Positions 1-10,029 of a stretch of DNA of 47,476 nucleotides are shown piece by piece (position 1 is the stretch's first letter; the number at the start of each line of letters is the position of its first letter). The translations under genes and the position numbers were made by a program. The DNA comes from Thermoplasmatota archaeon (lineage in GTDB: Archaea > Thermoplasmatota > E2 > UBA202 > JdFR-43): NCBI GenBank assembly GCA_029259055.1, contig JAPDJP010000009.1:1-47476 (forward strand). Direction: 5' to 3'. The notes beneath the pieces are model-generated. The model had not been told where the DNA came from. It did not search any database and saw only the letters and a list, made by a program, of their open reading frames with translations.

Positions 1-271
1 CTTTTCCAGAAACCATTCCCTCGCCAACCGTGTATATGGAACCCTCAAAAATAGCAGCATAAACCTCTCCAGGACGTGTAGCTTTTGCATTTCTTTGGTA
101 GAGATAAGTAGCATTTACATCAAAATTCGGTGGAACCGGAATGGTTTCGGGAGTTGGCAATAAATCCAGCATAGCATTTACTATTTCCTCATCGCTAATT
201 GCTTTAACATCGTAACCACAAACTAACAAAAACACCACAAAAGCCAGCGCAGGAAGCAAAAGCTTTTTCAT
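1..271 (-). CDS. Secreted protein of unknown function, N-terminal part only (runs off the window start)
   Basis: Reading minus strand from ATG at 271: MKKLLLPALAFVVFLLVCGYDVKAISDEEIVNAMLDLLPTPETIPVPPNFDVNATYLYQRNAKATRPGEVYAAIFEGSIYTVGEGMVSGK; signal peptide-like start, open to window edge. Confidence 0.7.
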   Translation of the reverse strand, partial: MKKLLLPALAFVVFLLVCGYDVKAISDEEIVNAMLDLLPTPETIPVPPNFDVNATYLYQRNAKATRPGEVYAAIFEGSIYTVGEGMVSGK

Positions 272-442
272 GCCCTTACCTCCTACAAAAAAGAAGCGAT
301 TTTTTGTATAAAATATTTATGGAGGCATAATAAATCTGCCAATAAGCTAATTTTTAGTAAGAATGTAATGACAAAGCATTTGAAAAAAAATGCGAGCAAA
401 GAAAAGCAGAGATAGAAAAACAAAGAAATTTTATTATGAATT

Positions 443-1093
443 TTATTTCGGATACCATCTACAATCTTTTTTATCCATAGGACAAATATTTTTTGTTTTA
501 CATGGTGGCCCAGCTTTTTCAAATATAACAGGAGCCACCTGCCTAACTAATTTTAACATCTTCCATGCAAGCTTTCTTATTTCCCATTGAGCATGCAAGC
601 AACAACGTAATTCAAAAAAATTGAGCAAACTTCTGGCATTCATTGAAACTATTATTTTGCTACAGGTTGCATTTGGTAATATATAACGAGCATCTTCAAT
701 TGGCACTTCTTTCTTTAATTCATCGTACAACTCCCAAATTTTTTCAATCATTTCTTCATATTTTTTCCTAAGTTCTCCTTTTATACTAGGAGGAATAACA
801 TATTCTTTTTCCTGTTTTACATATCTCTGACTTTGCTGAGAGTAAGAAGCTATTCTATGCCTAACTAACTGATGAGTTAAAGCTCTTGAAACACCTTCGA
901 TAGCGAACGTAAAATAGGCATGTTCTACAACACTTGTATGCCCCATATCAATAACGATTCTCAAAATTTTTTTTAATTCCTCCTCATTTTCTTTAAATAA
1001 ACCATCTACATTACTTTTTGAATGCGTTAGTTTAGCAGCTATAGCTGCCATCAAATCTGCTTGGGGAGTATAAGCAATTAACTTTACTTTCAT
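443..1093 (-). CDS. thyX: Flavin-dependent thymidylate synthase ThyX
   Basis: ThyX signature RHRIASYSQQSQRYV; size 216 aa. Confidence 0.95.
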   Translation of the reverse strand: MKVKLIAYTPQADLMAAIAAKLTHSKSNVDGLFKENEEELKKILRIVIDMGHTSVVEHAYFTFAIEGVSRALTHQLVRHRIASYSQQSQRYVKQEKEYVIPPSIKGELRKKYEEMIEKIWELYDELKKEVPIEDARYILPNATCSKIIVSMNARSLLNFFELRCCLHAQWEIRKLAWKMLKLVRQVAPVIFEKAGPPCKTKNICPMDKKDCRWYPK

Positions 1094-2001
1094 TTCCTTT
1101 CCATTATCAATTCCATAATTTTTTCTGGTTCTTTTATTTTTACCAATTCATTTTTTCCTATAACTGGAACACCCTCTATATTTTTCCTCCTACAATAATC
1201 CATAAAAATAACAGATTTCTTTTCCGCAACTTTCGCTAAATTGAATATTAATCTAGCTTTTTCTACAATTCTCCTTTCTTTTATCCCTACAATAAGCTTT
1301 TCATCCAAAATTTGACTAATTGCATGGAATGGGCTTCTATGTGTTGGAAATATAAAAGCACCTATCTCCTCCAACAATTTAAAAATTTCATTTTCAATCT
1401 CCCTTTTAATTTCCATATGTTCTCTTCTTATCTCTTCCCAAAAATTAATCGGCTTTATAAAATCTGGTCCCAAAAATTCTGCAATTTTTTCCGCTATCTC
1501 AATGCTTGCCCTTTCCCCACTTTCATACATTCTTATCATCCTTCTTGACACACCCGCAATTCTTGCAAGCTGTCCTATCGAAATACCTTTTTCTATCCTT
1601 ATTTTTCTTAACACTTCCCCATCAATATTCACATAAAAACCGCCCGGGGCGGCGCATATGAATGGCAATATACCTTGTAAATAATTTTCCAAAGTGGCGT
1701 AAGTAATTATGGGTACACCGTAACGGAAATAAACAACATCATCTTTTAAAAAGGATGAGCACGTTCTTCTTCCAATAATTATCGGAATAGCATCTAGAAA
1801 TTTTGCTATTGAAATTAATTCATTTGCTACCTCTTCATTTAAGGCATCTATATTATTTAATACTTTAATGATGATAAGCAGGTCATCTTTTCTTGCGATA
1901 AAATCAAAACTGCTTGGACGAATCTTGCAAATATTGCTACAGTAGAATCCTGCCTTTACAAGTAATCTCCTTGTTTCTTCAACCAGCTCGTCTTTTTTCA
2001 T
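1090..2001 (-). CDS. Archaeal HTH (XRE-type) transcriptional regulator with N-terminal nuclease-like/Fe-S-like region
   Basis: Central HTH GEVLRKIRIEKGISIGQLARIAGVSRRMIRMYESGERASIEIAEKIAEFLG; likely start MKKDELVEETRRLL at 2001 because the longer ORF would overlap tiaS. Confidence 0.8.
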   Translation of the reverse strand: MKKDELVEETRRLLVKAGFYCSNICKIRPSSFDFIARKDDLLIIIKVLNNIDALNEEVANELISIAKFLDAIPIIIGRRTCSSFLKDDVVYFRYGVPIITYATLENYLQGILPFICAAPGGFYVNIDGEVLRKIRIEKGISIGQLARIAGVSRRMIRMYESGERASIEIAEKIAEFLGPDFIKPINFWEEIRREHMEIKREIENEIFKLLEEIGAFIFPTHRSPFHAISQILDEKLIVGIKERRIVEKARLIFNLAKVAEKKSVIFMDYCRRKNIEGVPVIGKNELVKIKEPEKIMELIMERK

Positions 2002-2036
2002 CAAAATCATATACCTCTTTCCTATATAAAAATTTA

Positions 2037-3290
2037 ATGTGGATTGGCATAGATGATACGGATTCGTTAGAAGGCGGCTGTACAACATACGTCGCGGTAG
2101 AATTAATCAAGGAAATGCCTTATGATTTAATTGGCTTTCCTCGTTTAGTAAGACTCAATCCTAATATTCCATGGAAAACAAGGGGAAACGGAGCTATAGC
2201 TTTACAAATTGGTGTGGGAGGAGGAGGAAAAATAGAAATCGGAGAAATTGACAATAAAAAAATTTATTGCTTCTCTTATAAAAAGAAAGATGCAGATGAA
2301 GAGGAAATAGAAAAATTGGCTAATAAAATAATCAAGGAAAAAGCTATGAAGGATTCAGACCCCGCCTTTATCATATCAAAAAGAAAATTGCCTTACTGGA
2401 TTTACAAAAAAGCTGTTAGAAGTATATTGACAATTGATGAAATCAAAAACGAAATAAAAAATACAATTTATAAAGGAGGGAGGGGTTTAATAGGGGCGTC
2501 TGCCGCCATTGCATGGAGACCAAGAGATAGGACTTATGAACTTATAACTTATGCAAAAAATAAATGGATTGATAAGAAAAGCGTTATTGAAATGGATAAA
2601 ATTTGTAAAACAACTTTTAATAACTATGATTATGAAAATGATTATTTAGCGATTTTACCAAAGGCAAATTCTCCTGTATTTTTTGGAATAAGAGGAGATG
2701 ATTATCAAGAACTAAAAAAAGCAAGGAAAATCGTTAGAACTTCTCCATACAAAAAATGGCTCATTTTTTTAACCAATCAGGCCACAGATGAACATTTACA
2801 AAGGAAGAAAATAAAGGATATTAAGCCTTACGAATCCGTAATTGTAAAAGGAATCGTCAAAAAAGAACCATATGTAATAAAAGGAGGGCATGTTATATTT
2901 TCAATATATGATGGAAATGAAATAGACTGTACTGCCTATGAGCCAACAAAAAAATTCCGTAATATAATTAAGCAGTTAAGAAAAGGGGACGAGGTAGTCG
3001 TTTATGGAGGGGTAAGAGAGGAACCATTTACTATAAATTTGGAAAAAATTGAGATAAAAAAGCTGGTTGATATATATAAAAAGGTGGAAAACCCTATTTG
3101 TAAAAAATGCAAAAAACACATGAAATCTATCGGAAAACAAAAAGGATATCGTTGCCCCATTTGCGGAAGCAAGGCAAAAGAGGAGGAAGCCAAATATGTT
3201 AAGGTTAAAAGAAATTTAAGGGAGGGATTGTATGAAGTGCCAGTTATTGCGATGCGCCATTTAGCAAAACCAATAAAAAGGATGAAATAG
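2037..3290 (+). CDS. tiaS: tRNA(Ile2) 2-agmatinylcytidine synthetase TiaS
   Basis: Starts MWIGIDDTDSLEGGCTTYVAVELI; OB-fold and C-terminal zinc ribbon CKKCKKHMKSIGKQKGYRCPICG; the ORF track start at 1914 is over-extended. Confidence 0.93.
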   Translation: MWIGIDDTDSLEGGCTTYVAVELIKEMPYDLIGFPRLVRLNPNIPWKTRGNGAIALQIGVGGGGKIEIGEIDNKKIYCFSYKKKDADEEEIEKLANKIIKEKAMKDSDPAFIISKRKLPYWIYKKAVRSILTIDEIKNEIKNTIYKGGRGLIGASAAIAWRPRDRTYELITYAKNKWIDKKSVIEMDKICKTTFNNYDYENDYLAILPKANSPVFFGIRGDDYQELKKARKIVRTSPYKKWLIFLTNQATDEHLQRKKIKDIKPYESVIVKGIVKKEPYVIKGGHVIFSIYDGNEIDCTAYEPTKKFRNIIKQLRKGDEVVVYGGVREEPFTINLEKIEIKKLVDIYKKVENPICKKCKKHMKSIGKQKGYRCPICGSKAKEEEAKYVKVKRNLREGLYEVPVIAMRHLAKPIKRMK

Positions 3291-3292
3291 TT

Positions 3293-4702
3293 TTATTCAC
3301 CCAACAACATTTTTTCTATTGCAATTGCCTTTATTTGCAGTTTTATATCAGAAAGGGTTAAAAGCAATTTTGCTTCTTGTTCCTTTCTTTCATTCAATAA
3401 ACACAACGCTTTCTCTTCTGCCTTCTTCGTTTCATTAATAAAATCTTTTTCGATTTCTTCAAATATTTTGGTTAGGTTTCCATGTCCATATTTCTCTAAA
3501 AGTTTCGCTGCTATTCTATGTGCTTCGCCATTTTCATACGCATCATAAATATCAAAAGAGCAGATATGAATGGGCACAAAAATGGAAGAACATTGATTAG
3601 GAGCAAACCATATACAGCTCAATATTTCTGGATAATCTTTTGGTATTTTATAAATCGTTGCAGCTTCATATCCTCCTTCACACATAGCTCTTACTTCTAA
3701 ATCATGCAATCTTGACCATTTCATGGCATCATTAACATCGATTTTACCATATCTTTTTTCAACAATTTCTTTTAATTTTCTTTCCCACTCATAGTATTTG
3801 AAGCACAAATATATTCTTGCTTTCCTTTCCTTAATTTCAAATAGCTCCAACCAAAAATTTCCAATAACAACACCTTCACCAACTTTTATTTTCTTACTAA
3901 TCCCCACTGGATAAAGACAGGCTCTTACATAATCATTGCCAATTTTTGCAATATAGATGCCCAATAAACTTCCAAGCTTGACGATTTCTTTTTCTTTTAC
4001 CCATCCAAAGAATGTTTCATTAAATTTTGATGCTGTAAATAATGGATAGAGAAAATGAATATTCCATAGCATTTTTGGATAATTTGATCGTATTTCTATC
4101 CCATCCTTGACTTCCTTAATTCTATAGTTGAAGGCATCTGCTTCCACAATTATTCCTTTATTTGCATCAACAACAAAAATGTTTTCTGCTACTGAAGTAG
4201 CATGAAATTTATCTACGACATCGATCAATAGTTTCACAGCCTCTTCAATATTATCGGCATATTGGGCAGCATACCTAAGCCAGTCAAAATCGTCCCAAGC
4301 AAAAATGGAAGGATTAACAAAATAGGATATTGTATCTGCGTCAGCAAAAGCTATGCCAGCATCATTAATTAGCATGCCCGGCTTCGTAATGTTTGGGGGC
4401 GTATCATATAGGGTTGTTGTTCCAATAAACGAGTGTTCAACAACAAAATGCAATTTATATCCAAACCAAGGATGATGGTAGTCATATTCATAGCCTCTCG
4501 GTATATGACATAAAACCTGCCAGCCAACGCGTGCGGGGTCTCTTACTTTAAGTAATATACTATAGTTGCCTTTGGTTGCATTTCCGACAGCCATTATAAG
4601 CTTGCATTCTTTGTGAAAATGATGTTGTTTATATACTGTGCTTTCATTAGTTGGAAATAAAAGTAGAATAATACTAAAAACAATGATTATAACTTTCTTC
4701 AT
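3293..4702 (-). CDS. Secreted Ntn-hydrolase-like peptidase (C69 dipeptidase/C45-like)
   Basis: Signal peptide, then possible N-terminal nucleophile Cys in ECKLIMAVGNATKGNYSILLKVRDP, resembling CTTIIVGKxATxDGS of C69; DANKGIIVEADAFNY region. Confidence 0.6.
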   Translation of the reverse strand: MKKVIIIVFSIILLLFPTNESTVYKQHHFHKECKLIMAVGNATKGNYSILLKVRDPARVGWQVLCHIPRGYEYDYHHPWFGYKLHFVVEHSFIGTTTLYDTPPNITKPGMLINDAGIAFADADTISYFVNPSIFAWDDFDWLRYAAQYADNIEEAVKLLIDVVDKFHATSVAENIFVVDANKGIIVEADAFNYRIKEVKDGIEIRSNYPKMLWNIHFLYPLFTASKFNETFFGWVKEKEIVKLGSLLGIYIAKIGNDYVRACLYPVGISKKIKVGEGVVIGNFWLELFEIKERKARIYLCFKYYEWERKLKEIVEKRYGKIDVNDAMKWSRLHDLEVRAMCEGGYEAATIYKIPKDYPEILSCIWFAPNQCSSIFVPIHICSFDIYDAYENGEAHRIAAKLLEKYGHGNLTKIFEEIEKDFINETKKAEEKALCLLNERKEQEAKLLLTLSDIKLQIKAIAIEKMLLGE

Positions 4703-4753
4703 CTTGTAACAATTTATTTTTTGATATAAGTATTTAACTCTATACTTTTCAAG

Positions 4754-5470
4754 TCATATCCATATTACATCAAATTCTTTTGGCAAAATAATTGGAGAAA
4801 AAATTTTGACGGCTTCCCTCAACTTTTCTTCCACATTTTCTTTCCTGAATATATGAACCATTGCCAATAACTTAGCGTTGGATTCTTTTGCCATTCTCGC
4901 TGCCCTTATTATAGATGAATGATTTTCAAATCCCTCCGCATATGCTTCCGCTATTAACAAATCCGCATTTTTAGCCAACTTTATTGTTTCGTTTGTGGGT
5001 TGCCCATCTCCAGTATATACAAGTTTTTTACCATTTTTTGTAATAGAAATGGAATAGCATGGAAATGAATGAGGAATCTTGCTAAACAAAAATTTATATC
5101 CTTCTATTTTTATTTCCATTTCTTTTATTTCTATGGTTTTAATTTCAAAATTAAGATTTTTTCTTTCCTTATTATATGATATTCTCAAAGAATCGTCAAT
5201 ATATTTATCTATTCCACGAGGAGCCATTATTTTAATTTCCTCCCCCCTTCCTTCTTCAGATGAACATAATAGAAAAGCTGGCAACCCTAAAGCATGGTCA
5301 GCATGTAAATGGCTTAGATAAACAACTTTTATATTTTTAATGATTCCTAATTTTTGCAATTGCAAAACAGTATGCATTCCACATTCAATAAGTATTTTAT
5401 TATCTACAAGAAAAGATATGTTCGGCTCATTTCCCCAGGCTTCGCCAGCCCCCAAAAACGTTATTTTCAT
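4754..5470 (-). CDS. Metallo-beta-lactamase fold hydrolase (RNase Z/ElaC-like)
   Basis: MKITFLGAGEAWG, LSHLHADHALG, YTGDGQPT, AEAYAEGFENHSS. Confidence 0.85.
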   Translation of the reverse strand: MKITFLGAGEAWGNEPNISFLVDNKILIECGMHTVLQLQKLGIIKNIKVVYLSHLHADHALGLPAFLLCSSEEGRGEEIKIMAPRGIDKYIDDSLRISYNKERKNLNFEIKTIEIKEMEIKIEGYKFLFSKIPHSFPCYSISITKNGKKLVYTGDGQPTNETIKLAKNADLLIAEAYAEGFENHSSIIRAARMAKESNAKLLAMVHIFRKENVEEKLREAVKIFSPIILPKEFDVIWI

Positions 5471-5499
5471 AAAATTTAATTGAAACACTCTTTTTCAAT

Positions 5500-7026
5500 T
5501 TATCTCTTTAATTTGTTTTTCATTTCTTCTTTCATATATAAAAGCATTTTCTTTGGATTAATTGTATCAATAAATAAATCAAAATCTTCTTTTTTAAACT
5601 CTCTTATAGCTACTAAAATGCCTAGATATATAAAAATCCCCATTATAAATAGAATTAGCAAATCATACCATCTATTAACAATATAGAATTCGGTTAGATA
5701 ATTCATTATTAATCCCATTATAATAGCAGCTATAAAATGTTTTATTACGCTAACATTTACTCCAATCTTACTTATTTTATAAATTATTATTCTTGTATAA
5801 ACCAAACCAGAAAAATACGCGACAACTGTCGCTATCGCTGCCCCCGTTCCCGCCAATCCAAATAATTTTATTCCCAAACTTCTTATGTCGCGAGGTATAA
5901 GGAGTAAATTTAAAATAACATTTACGAAGAGCATTATTAGCATTCTATTTCTGGCTAATTTTGGCAAATCCATTCCCAATAAAATACTTTGATATGGTCT
6001 TTCCAAAGCATCAAATAATGCAAATAAGGGTAATACCTGCAAAATGGGTATAGCGGTTGAGAATTTCTTTGTTAGCAAAATGGATGTTACTGGGGGAGCA
6101 AGAAAAATCAGAAGAAAAACAACAGGCATCAAAATCATACTCATGTATCTCTCTGCTTTTATTGAAATTGCCTTCATTTCTTCTAATCTATTCCTTATAT
6201 ACATTGCTGACATCGTCGGCAATAGAAGCAGACCAAAAGCTACCGTTATACTGTTTATAAAGCGAGTTAATCTAACTATTGAAAAATAATCTGCTCCTTC
6301 TTCATAACTCCAAAACAACTGCACTAATACTTTATCCAGATTTGTCATAATTATAAAAGATACAGATACCAAGGAAACAGGTATGGCAAATTGAAAATAC
6401 GTAGAAAAATATTCTTTTGAAGGTTTATCAATTGGTTCTCTAAAGAAAAGAATGGAAGTAAAAAATAATGCAGCTCCTCCTATTACATATGTATAAACAA
6501 TAAATATTAGTGGGTAATCAAAAGCTACAAAATATGCTGTTGCAATTGTTCTTGCCAAAGCTTCCATAAAAAATGGAAATTGAGCAATTGCAATCTCTTT
6601 TTTAGCCCTATAGGTTGTTATAAAATTTTGGGCTAACATCAATAAAATGTTATAACATAACATTACATAAACCGCTTTTTCTTGGACAGGGTCTTCAAAT
6701 CCTCTGCCAACGACATGTTTCCATATGAATAGCGAGGCAAAAACAGCGAATATCATAACAAAAGTCAATATCAATCTAATGAAAAAGAAAGTTGCATTGC
6801 ATTTTCCTATATCTTTTCCTTCAGATACTCTTTTTATATGGGCTTGAGGGAATCCTGCGTTAGGAATAAGTCTATAGAGAGCAACAAATCCTATTGTAAA
6901 GTTAAGTAAACCAAGAGCAAATTTTGGTAGATAATAAAATCTTGCAATTAAATATAAGGAAAGATAATTTAGCAAACCATTAAGAACATTTGTTACAACA
7001 ACTAAAGCGGATTTTCTAGCAATCAC
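5500..7026 (-). CDS. Polysaccharide biosynthesis/flippase (MATE/Wzx-like) membrane protein
   Basis: Multi-TM ORF with Wzx-like features (DKVLVQLFWSYEEGADYFSIVRL, LGMDLPKLARNRMLIMLFVNVILNLLLIP); upstream part of the ORF is RNase P RNA, so the start is probably GTG at 7026 (VIARKSALVVVTNVLNG). Confidence 0.8.
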   Translation of the reverse strand: MIARKSALVVVTNVLNGLLNYLSLYLIARFYYLPKFALGLLNFTIGFVALYRLIPNAGFPQAHIKRVSEGKDIGKCNATFFFIRLILTFVMIFAVFASLFIWKHVVGRGFEDPVQEKAVYVMLCYNILLMLAQNFITTYRAKKEIAIAQFPFFMEALARTIATAYFVAFDYPLIFIVYTYVIGGAALFFTSILFFREPIDKPSKEYFSTYFQFAIPVSLVSVSFIIMTNLDKVLVQLFWSYEEGADYFSIVRLTRFINSITVAFGLLLLPTMSAMYIRNRLEEMKAISIKAERYMSMILMPVVFLLIFLAPPVTSILLTKKFSTAIPILQVLPLFALFDALERPYQSILLGMDLPKLARNRMLIMLFVNVILNLLLIPRDIRSLGIKLFGLAGTGAAIATVVAYFSGLVYTRIIIYKISKIGVNVSVIKHFIAAIIMGLIMNYLTEFYIVNRWYDLLILFIMGIFIYLGILVAIREFKKEDFDLFIDTINPKKMLLYMKEEMKNKLKR

Positions 7027-7056
7027 AAAAGTAATGGTTGCAATATTTAAATATAT

Positions 7057-7351
7057 GGGGTCAGGTGTGGGTAGTAACCCCCCTTCTGTTTCAGGCGGCA
7101 TTCGTCTAAGCGTCCCACCTCCGGGAGGTCCTGGGCTACCTATCCCGGTATTTGGACTTGCTCCAGGGCGGGGGCCGTTTCACCAAATCCTGAGGCAACG
7201 TCATCCTCAAAGGAATCATCCTAACCTCAGGCTGTGGCGTTTCTGCTCCACCCGGCGGGGCTCTCGCCCCGGCTTTTACGCCCCTGGCCCAGGAACGAGG
7301 GGGGTGTTTCCTCGGCACGAAGCCGTGAGCCGCCCTCCCACTCCTGACCCC
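7057..7351 (-). ncRNA. rnpB: RNase P RNA (archaeal)
   Basis: GC-rich island; P1 helix GGGGTCAGG...CCTGACCCC; conserved GAGGAAA, GAAACGCCACAGCC, GGTGAAACGG, CTGGAGCAAGTCCAAATA, GGTAGCCC, TTAGACGAATGCCGCC, AAACAGAAGGGGGGTTAC. Confidence 0.95.
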
Positions 7352-7394
7352 ATATTAACATAGTAGCTTTATAAATATTTTTGGCTTTATTATC

Positions 7395-8066
7395 ATGGAT
7401 GTAGAGGAGATGAAAAGAATGGCTGCTTATGAGGCGGTGAAGCAAGTTAAAGATGGAATGATTATAGGACTTGGAACTGGTTCCACCGCAAGATATGCGA
7501 TTTTAAGGTTGGGGGAAATGGTTAGGGAAGGTATTGAAATAATTGGCATTGCCACATCAAAACAAAGTGAGAAACTCGCTAAAAAAGTCGGAATAAAAAT
7601 TGCCGATTTAAATGACTATGAGGAAATTGATTTGACGATTGATGGTGCTGACGAAATAGATAAGAATCTAAATTTGATAAAGGGAGGAGGGGGAGCATTA
7701 CTTAGAGAGAAAATTGTTGCTACTTGTAGCAAAAAAGAAATAATAATTGCCGATGAAAGAAAAATAGTAAATAAATTTTCTTTCCCTTTACCTGTTGAAG
7801 TTGTAAAATTTGGGTGGAAAAGAACTGCCGATAAATTAAGAAAGTTAGGATTTGAAGTAGAGATAAGGCATGGATTTGTTACTGATAATGGAAACTATAT
7901 TTTGGATTGTAAATATGATGGGTTGGAGAATGCGAAAGAAATGGAAATGGAAATAAACAATCTGCCTGGAGTGGTTGAGAATGGTTTATTTGTGGGGCTT
8001 GCTGATGAAATTATTATAGGAACAAAAGATGGCGTGGTAAAAAAAGTAAGCATGCACAATAAATAA
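7395..8066 (+). CDS. rpiA: Ribose-5-phosphate isomerase A
   Basis: GLGTGSTARYAI, DLTIDGADEIDKNLNLIKGGGGALLREKI. Confidence 0.97.
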   Translation: MDVEEMKRMAAYEAVKQVKDGMIIGLGTGSTARYAILRLGEMVREGIEIIGIATSKQSEKLAKKVGIKIADLNDYEEIDLTIDGADEIDKNLNLIKGGGGALLREKIVATCSKKEIIIADERKIVNKFSFPLPVEVVKFGWKRTADKLRKLGFEVEIRHGFVTDNGNYILDCKYDGLENAKEMEMEINNLPGVVENGLFVGLADEIIIGTKDGVVKKVSMHNK

Positions 8067-8089
8067 ATAATCGATATTATTACAAGCTT

Positions 8090-8794
8090 ATGCCAGAGAG
8101 GAAAAAGAAGAAACAGAAAATATGGTATTCATTGATTGCTCCTTCAATGTTTGGAAAAAAGAAGATTGCAGAAACACCAGCAGATGACCCAGAAAAAGTT
8201 TTGGGAAGAACTGTTGAAGTTTCGCTGCAGGAACTAACAGGAGATTTTGCCAAAGCCCATATAAAACTAATTTTTAAAGTTGTTGAAGTTAAAGGATTGG
8301 AAGCTCATACGGTATTTATAGGACACACTACCACTACTGATTATGTAAAGAGGATGGCTAGACGTCATAAATCTAAAATTGATGGTGTTTTTGATGTTAC
8401 CACTAAGGATGGAAAAAGAATAAGAGTTAAGCCTTCGGCTTATACTAGTAAAAGAATACAAACTTCTCAAAAGAAAGCGATTAGAGCTGTAATGAAGCAG
8501 GTAATAGAAACGATAGCTCAAAATAATACACTAGAAGATTTTGTTAAATTTATGTTAGATGGAGAAATAGGAAAACAAACTTATAAGCTCTCAAAACCCA
8601 TTTATCCCGTTAAAAGAGTAGAAGTTCATAAGTCTGAGCTATTGGAAGTACCAAAAGTTGAGGTAAAGAAAGAGGAGGAAGAGGAAGAAGTAGAAGAAAT
8701 TGAAGAAGAAAAAGAGGAAGAAGAAGGAGAGGAGAAGGAGGAAAAAGAGGAGGAAAAAGAAAAAGAGAAAACGGAAGAAAAATCATCTGAATAA
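8090..8794 (+). CDS. rps3ae: 30S ribosomal protein S3Ae (eS1) with Glu-rich C-terminal tail
   Basis: KKKKQKIWYSLIAPSMFGKKKIAETPADDPEKVLGRTVEVSLQELTGDF; RRHKSKIDGVFDVTTKDG. Confidence 0.95.
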   Translation: MPERKKKKQKIWYSLIAPSMFGKKKIAETPADDPEKVLGRTVEVSLQELTGDFAKAHIKLIFKVVEVKGLEAHTVFIGHTTTTDYVKRMARRHKSKIDGVFDVTTKDGKRIRVKPSAYTSKRIQTSQKKAIRAVMKQVIETIAQNNTLEDFVKFMLDGEIGKQTYKLSKPIYPVKRVEVHKSELLEVPKVEVKKEEEEEEVEEIEEEKEEEEGEEKEEKEEEKEKEKTEEKSSE

Positions 8795-9712
8795 TCTTTT
8801 CTTTATTTCTTCTTTCAATTCTTCTATTCCTTCCCCAGTTTTACAGGATATTTTAAAGTAATCTGTTTTACTGCATATATCAACCTTATTTTCAACAACA
8901 ATCATATCCACTTTAAATTCTCTCTTTATTTCCTCTAATAATTTTTTTTGGCTTTCCAAATCATAACCGCAATGCAATGACGCATCAATAATAAAAATTA
9001 TCAAATCTGGGAGATGTTTTAACGCTATAATTCCCTGTTTCTCAATCTCGTTCCTTTCTTCTTCTCTTCTATCTAACAAGCCGGGAGCCTCAACAAACTG
9101 GATTTTCTTTTTTTCGTGATTTTCTTCAAAAATTAGATGTCCCACAATCAATCCTTTTGTTGTAAATGGATATGGAGCAATTTCTGGCTTTGCAGATGAT
9201 AATAATTTAAGTAAGGAGGATTTACCAACATTTGGATAACCCGCTATTATTACAGTGGGCAAATCAGTAGATATAAATGGCAATTCCTTAATTTTTAATC
9301 TCGCTTCCTCCAAAAAGTTCAAATGCCTATTTATTTCATAAACAATTGAAGAAATCCTTCCATAAACAGATTTTAAAACATTAAGTTCATCTTCCCCACT
9401 TTTTATTTTTCTTATACCATCTGTTGCTATTCTATTTATTTTTTTTCTTGCCCATTCTAAAGATGCTAAAGATTTTTTTAATTTATTTATACCAATCAAC
9501 AAATCCAAAAGTTCATAATAGAACTTGTGCAATTTATCAAAATTGGGAAAGGATTTAACATATTTTTGTAAAGTATTATTCATTATCGCTTTAACGGTCG
9601 CTATCTTATTTATTATTCTCTCCTTTTTCTTCCTTACGCTAATTTTTTTCGCCCTTCCAAATGCTTTATCCAATAATGCTTCAGCATCCAATATATTTGG
9701 TATGTTAAACAT
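8783..9712 (-). CDS. NOG1-family ribosome-associated GTPase
   Basis: GYPNVGKSSLLKLLSSAKPEIAPYPFTTKGLIVGH, VEAPGLLDRREEERNEIE, VENKVD. Confidence 0.93.
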   Translation of the reverse strand: MFNIPNILDAEALLDKAFGRAKKISVRKKKERIINKIATVKAIMNNTLQKYVKSFPNFDKLHKFYYELLDLLIGINKLKKSLASLEWARKKINRIATDGIRKIKSGEDELNVLKSVYGRISSIVYEINRHLNFLEEARLKIKELPFISTDLPTVIIAGYPNVGKSSLLKLLSSAKPEIAPYPFTTKGLIVGHLIFEENHEKKKIQFVEAPGLLDRREEERNEIEKQGIIALKHLPDLIIFIIDASLHCGYDLESQKKLLEEIKREFKVDMIVVENKVDICSKTDYFKISCKTGEGIEELKEEIKKRLFR

Positions 9713-9789
9713 TTGATTTAGCAAAAATTATTTAAAAAATATTTAAAAAAGTTTATCAAATAGTTAATATAATAAAATTTGGTGAAGAA

Positions 9790-10029
9790 ATGGAAGAAGG
9801 TTTCATTATATCAAATAAAATAAGAAAGGCGGTTTTTGTAGAAATAGCAGCTGGAGAAAAATCGCTAACAAGAATTGCAAAGAAACACCATTTAATTGAA
9901 CAAGCTGTTAAAAATGCTATTGAAGAATTGAAAGAACATGGATTGGTTGAGAAAAAGGAGGATGGATATATATTAACAGATTATGGAATGAAAATTTATG
10001 GGAAATTAAAGGGGAGTAATGCATTGTAA
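9790..10029 (+). CDS. Stand-alone winged-helix DNA-binding protein next to ribK
   Basis: KIRKAVFVEIAAGEKSLTRIAKKHHLIEQAVKNAIEELKEHGLVEKKEDGYILTDYGMKIY; resembles the N-terminal HTH found fused to RibK in other archaea. Confidence 0.8.
   Translation: MEEGFIISNKIRKAVFVEIAAGEKSLTRIAKKHHLIEQAVKNAIEELKEHGLVEKKEDGYILTDYGMKIYGKLKGSNAL

Noticed and set aside
7034-7363. Plus-strand 109-aa ORF and minus-strand ORFs 7136-7318 and 7227-7445
   Set aside because: They lie within or across the RNase P RNA; Pro/Gly/Arg-rich composition reflects GC-rich structured RNA
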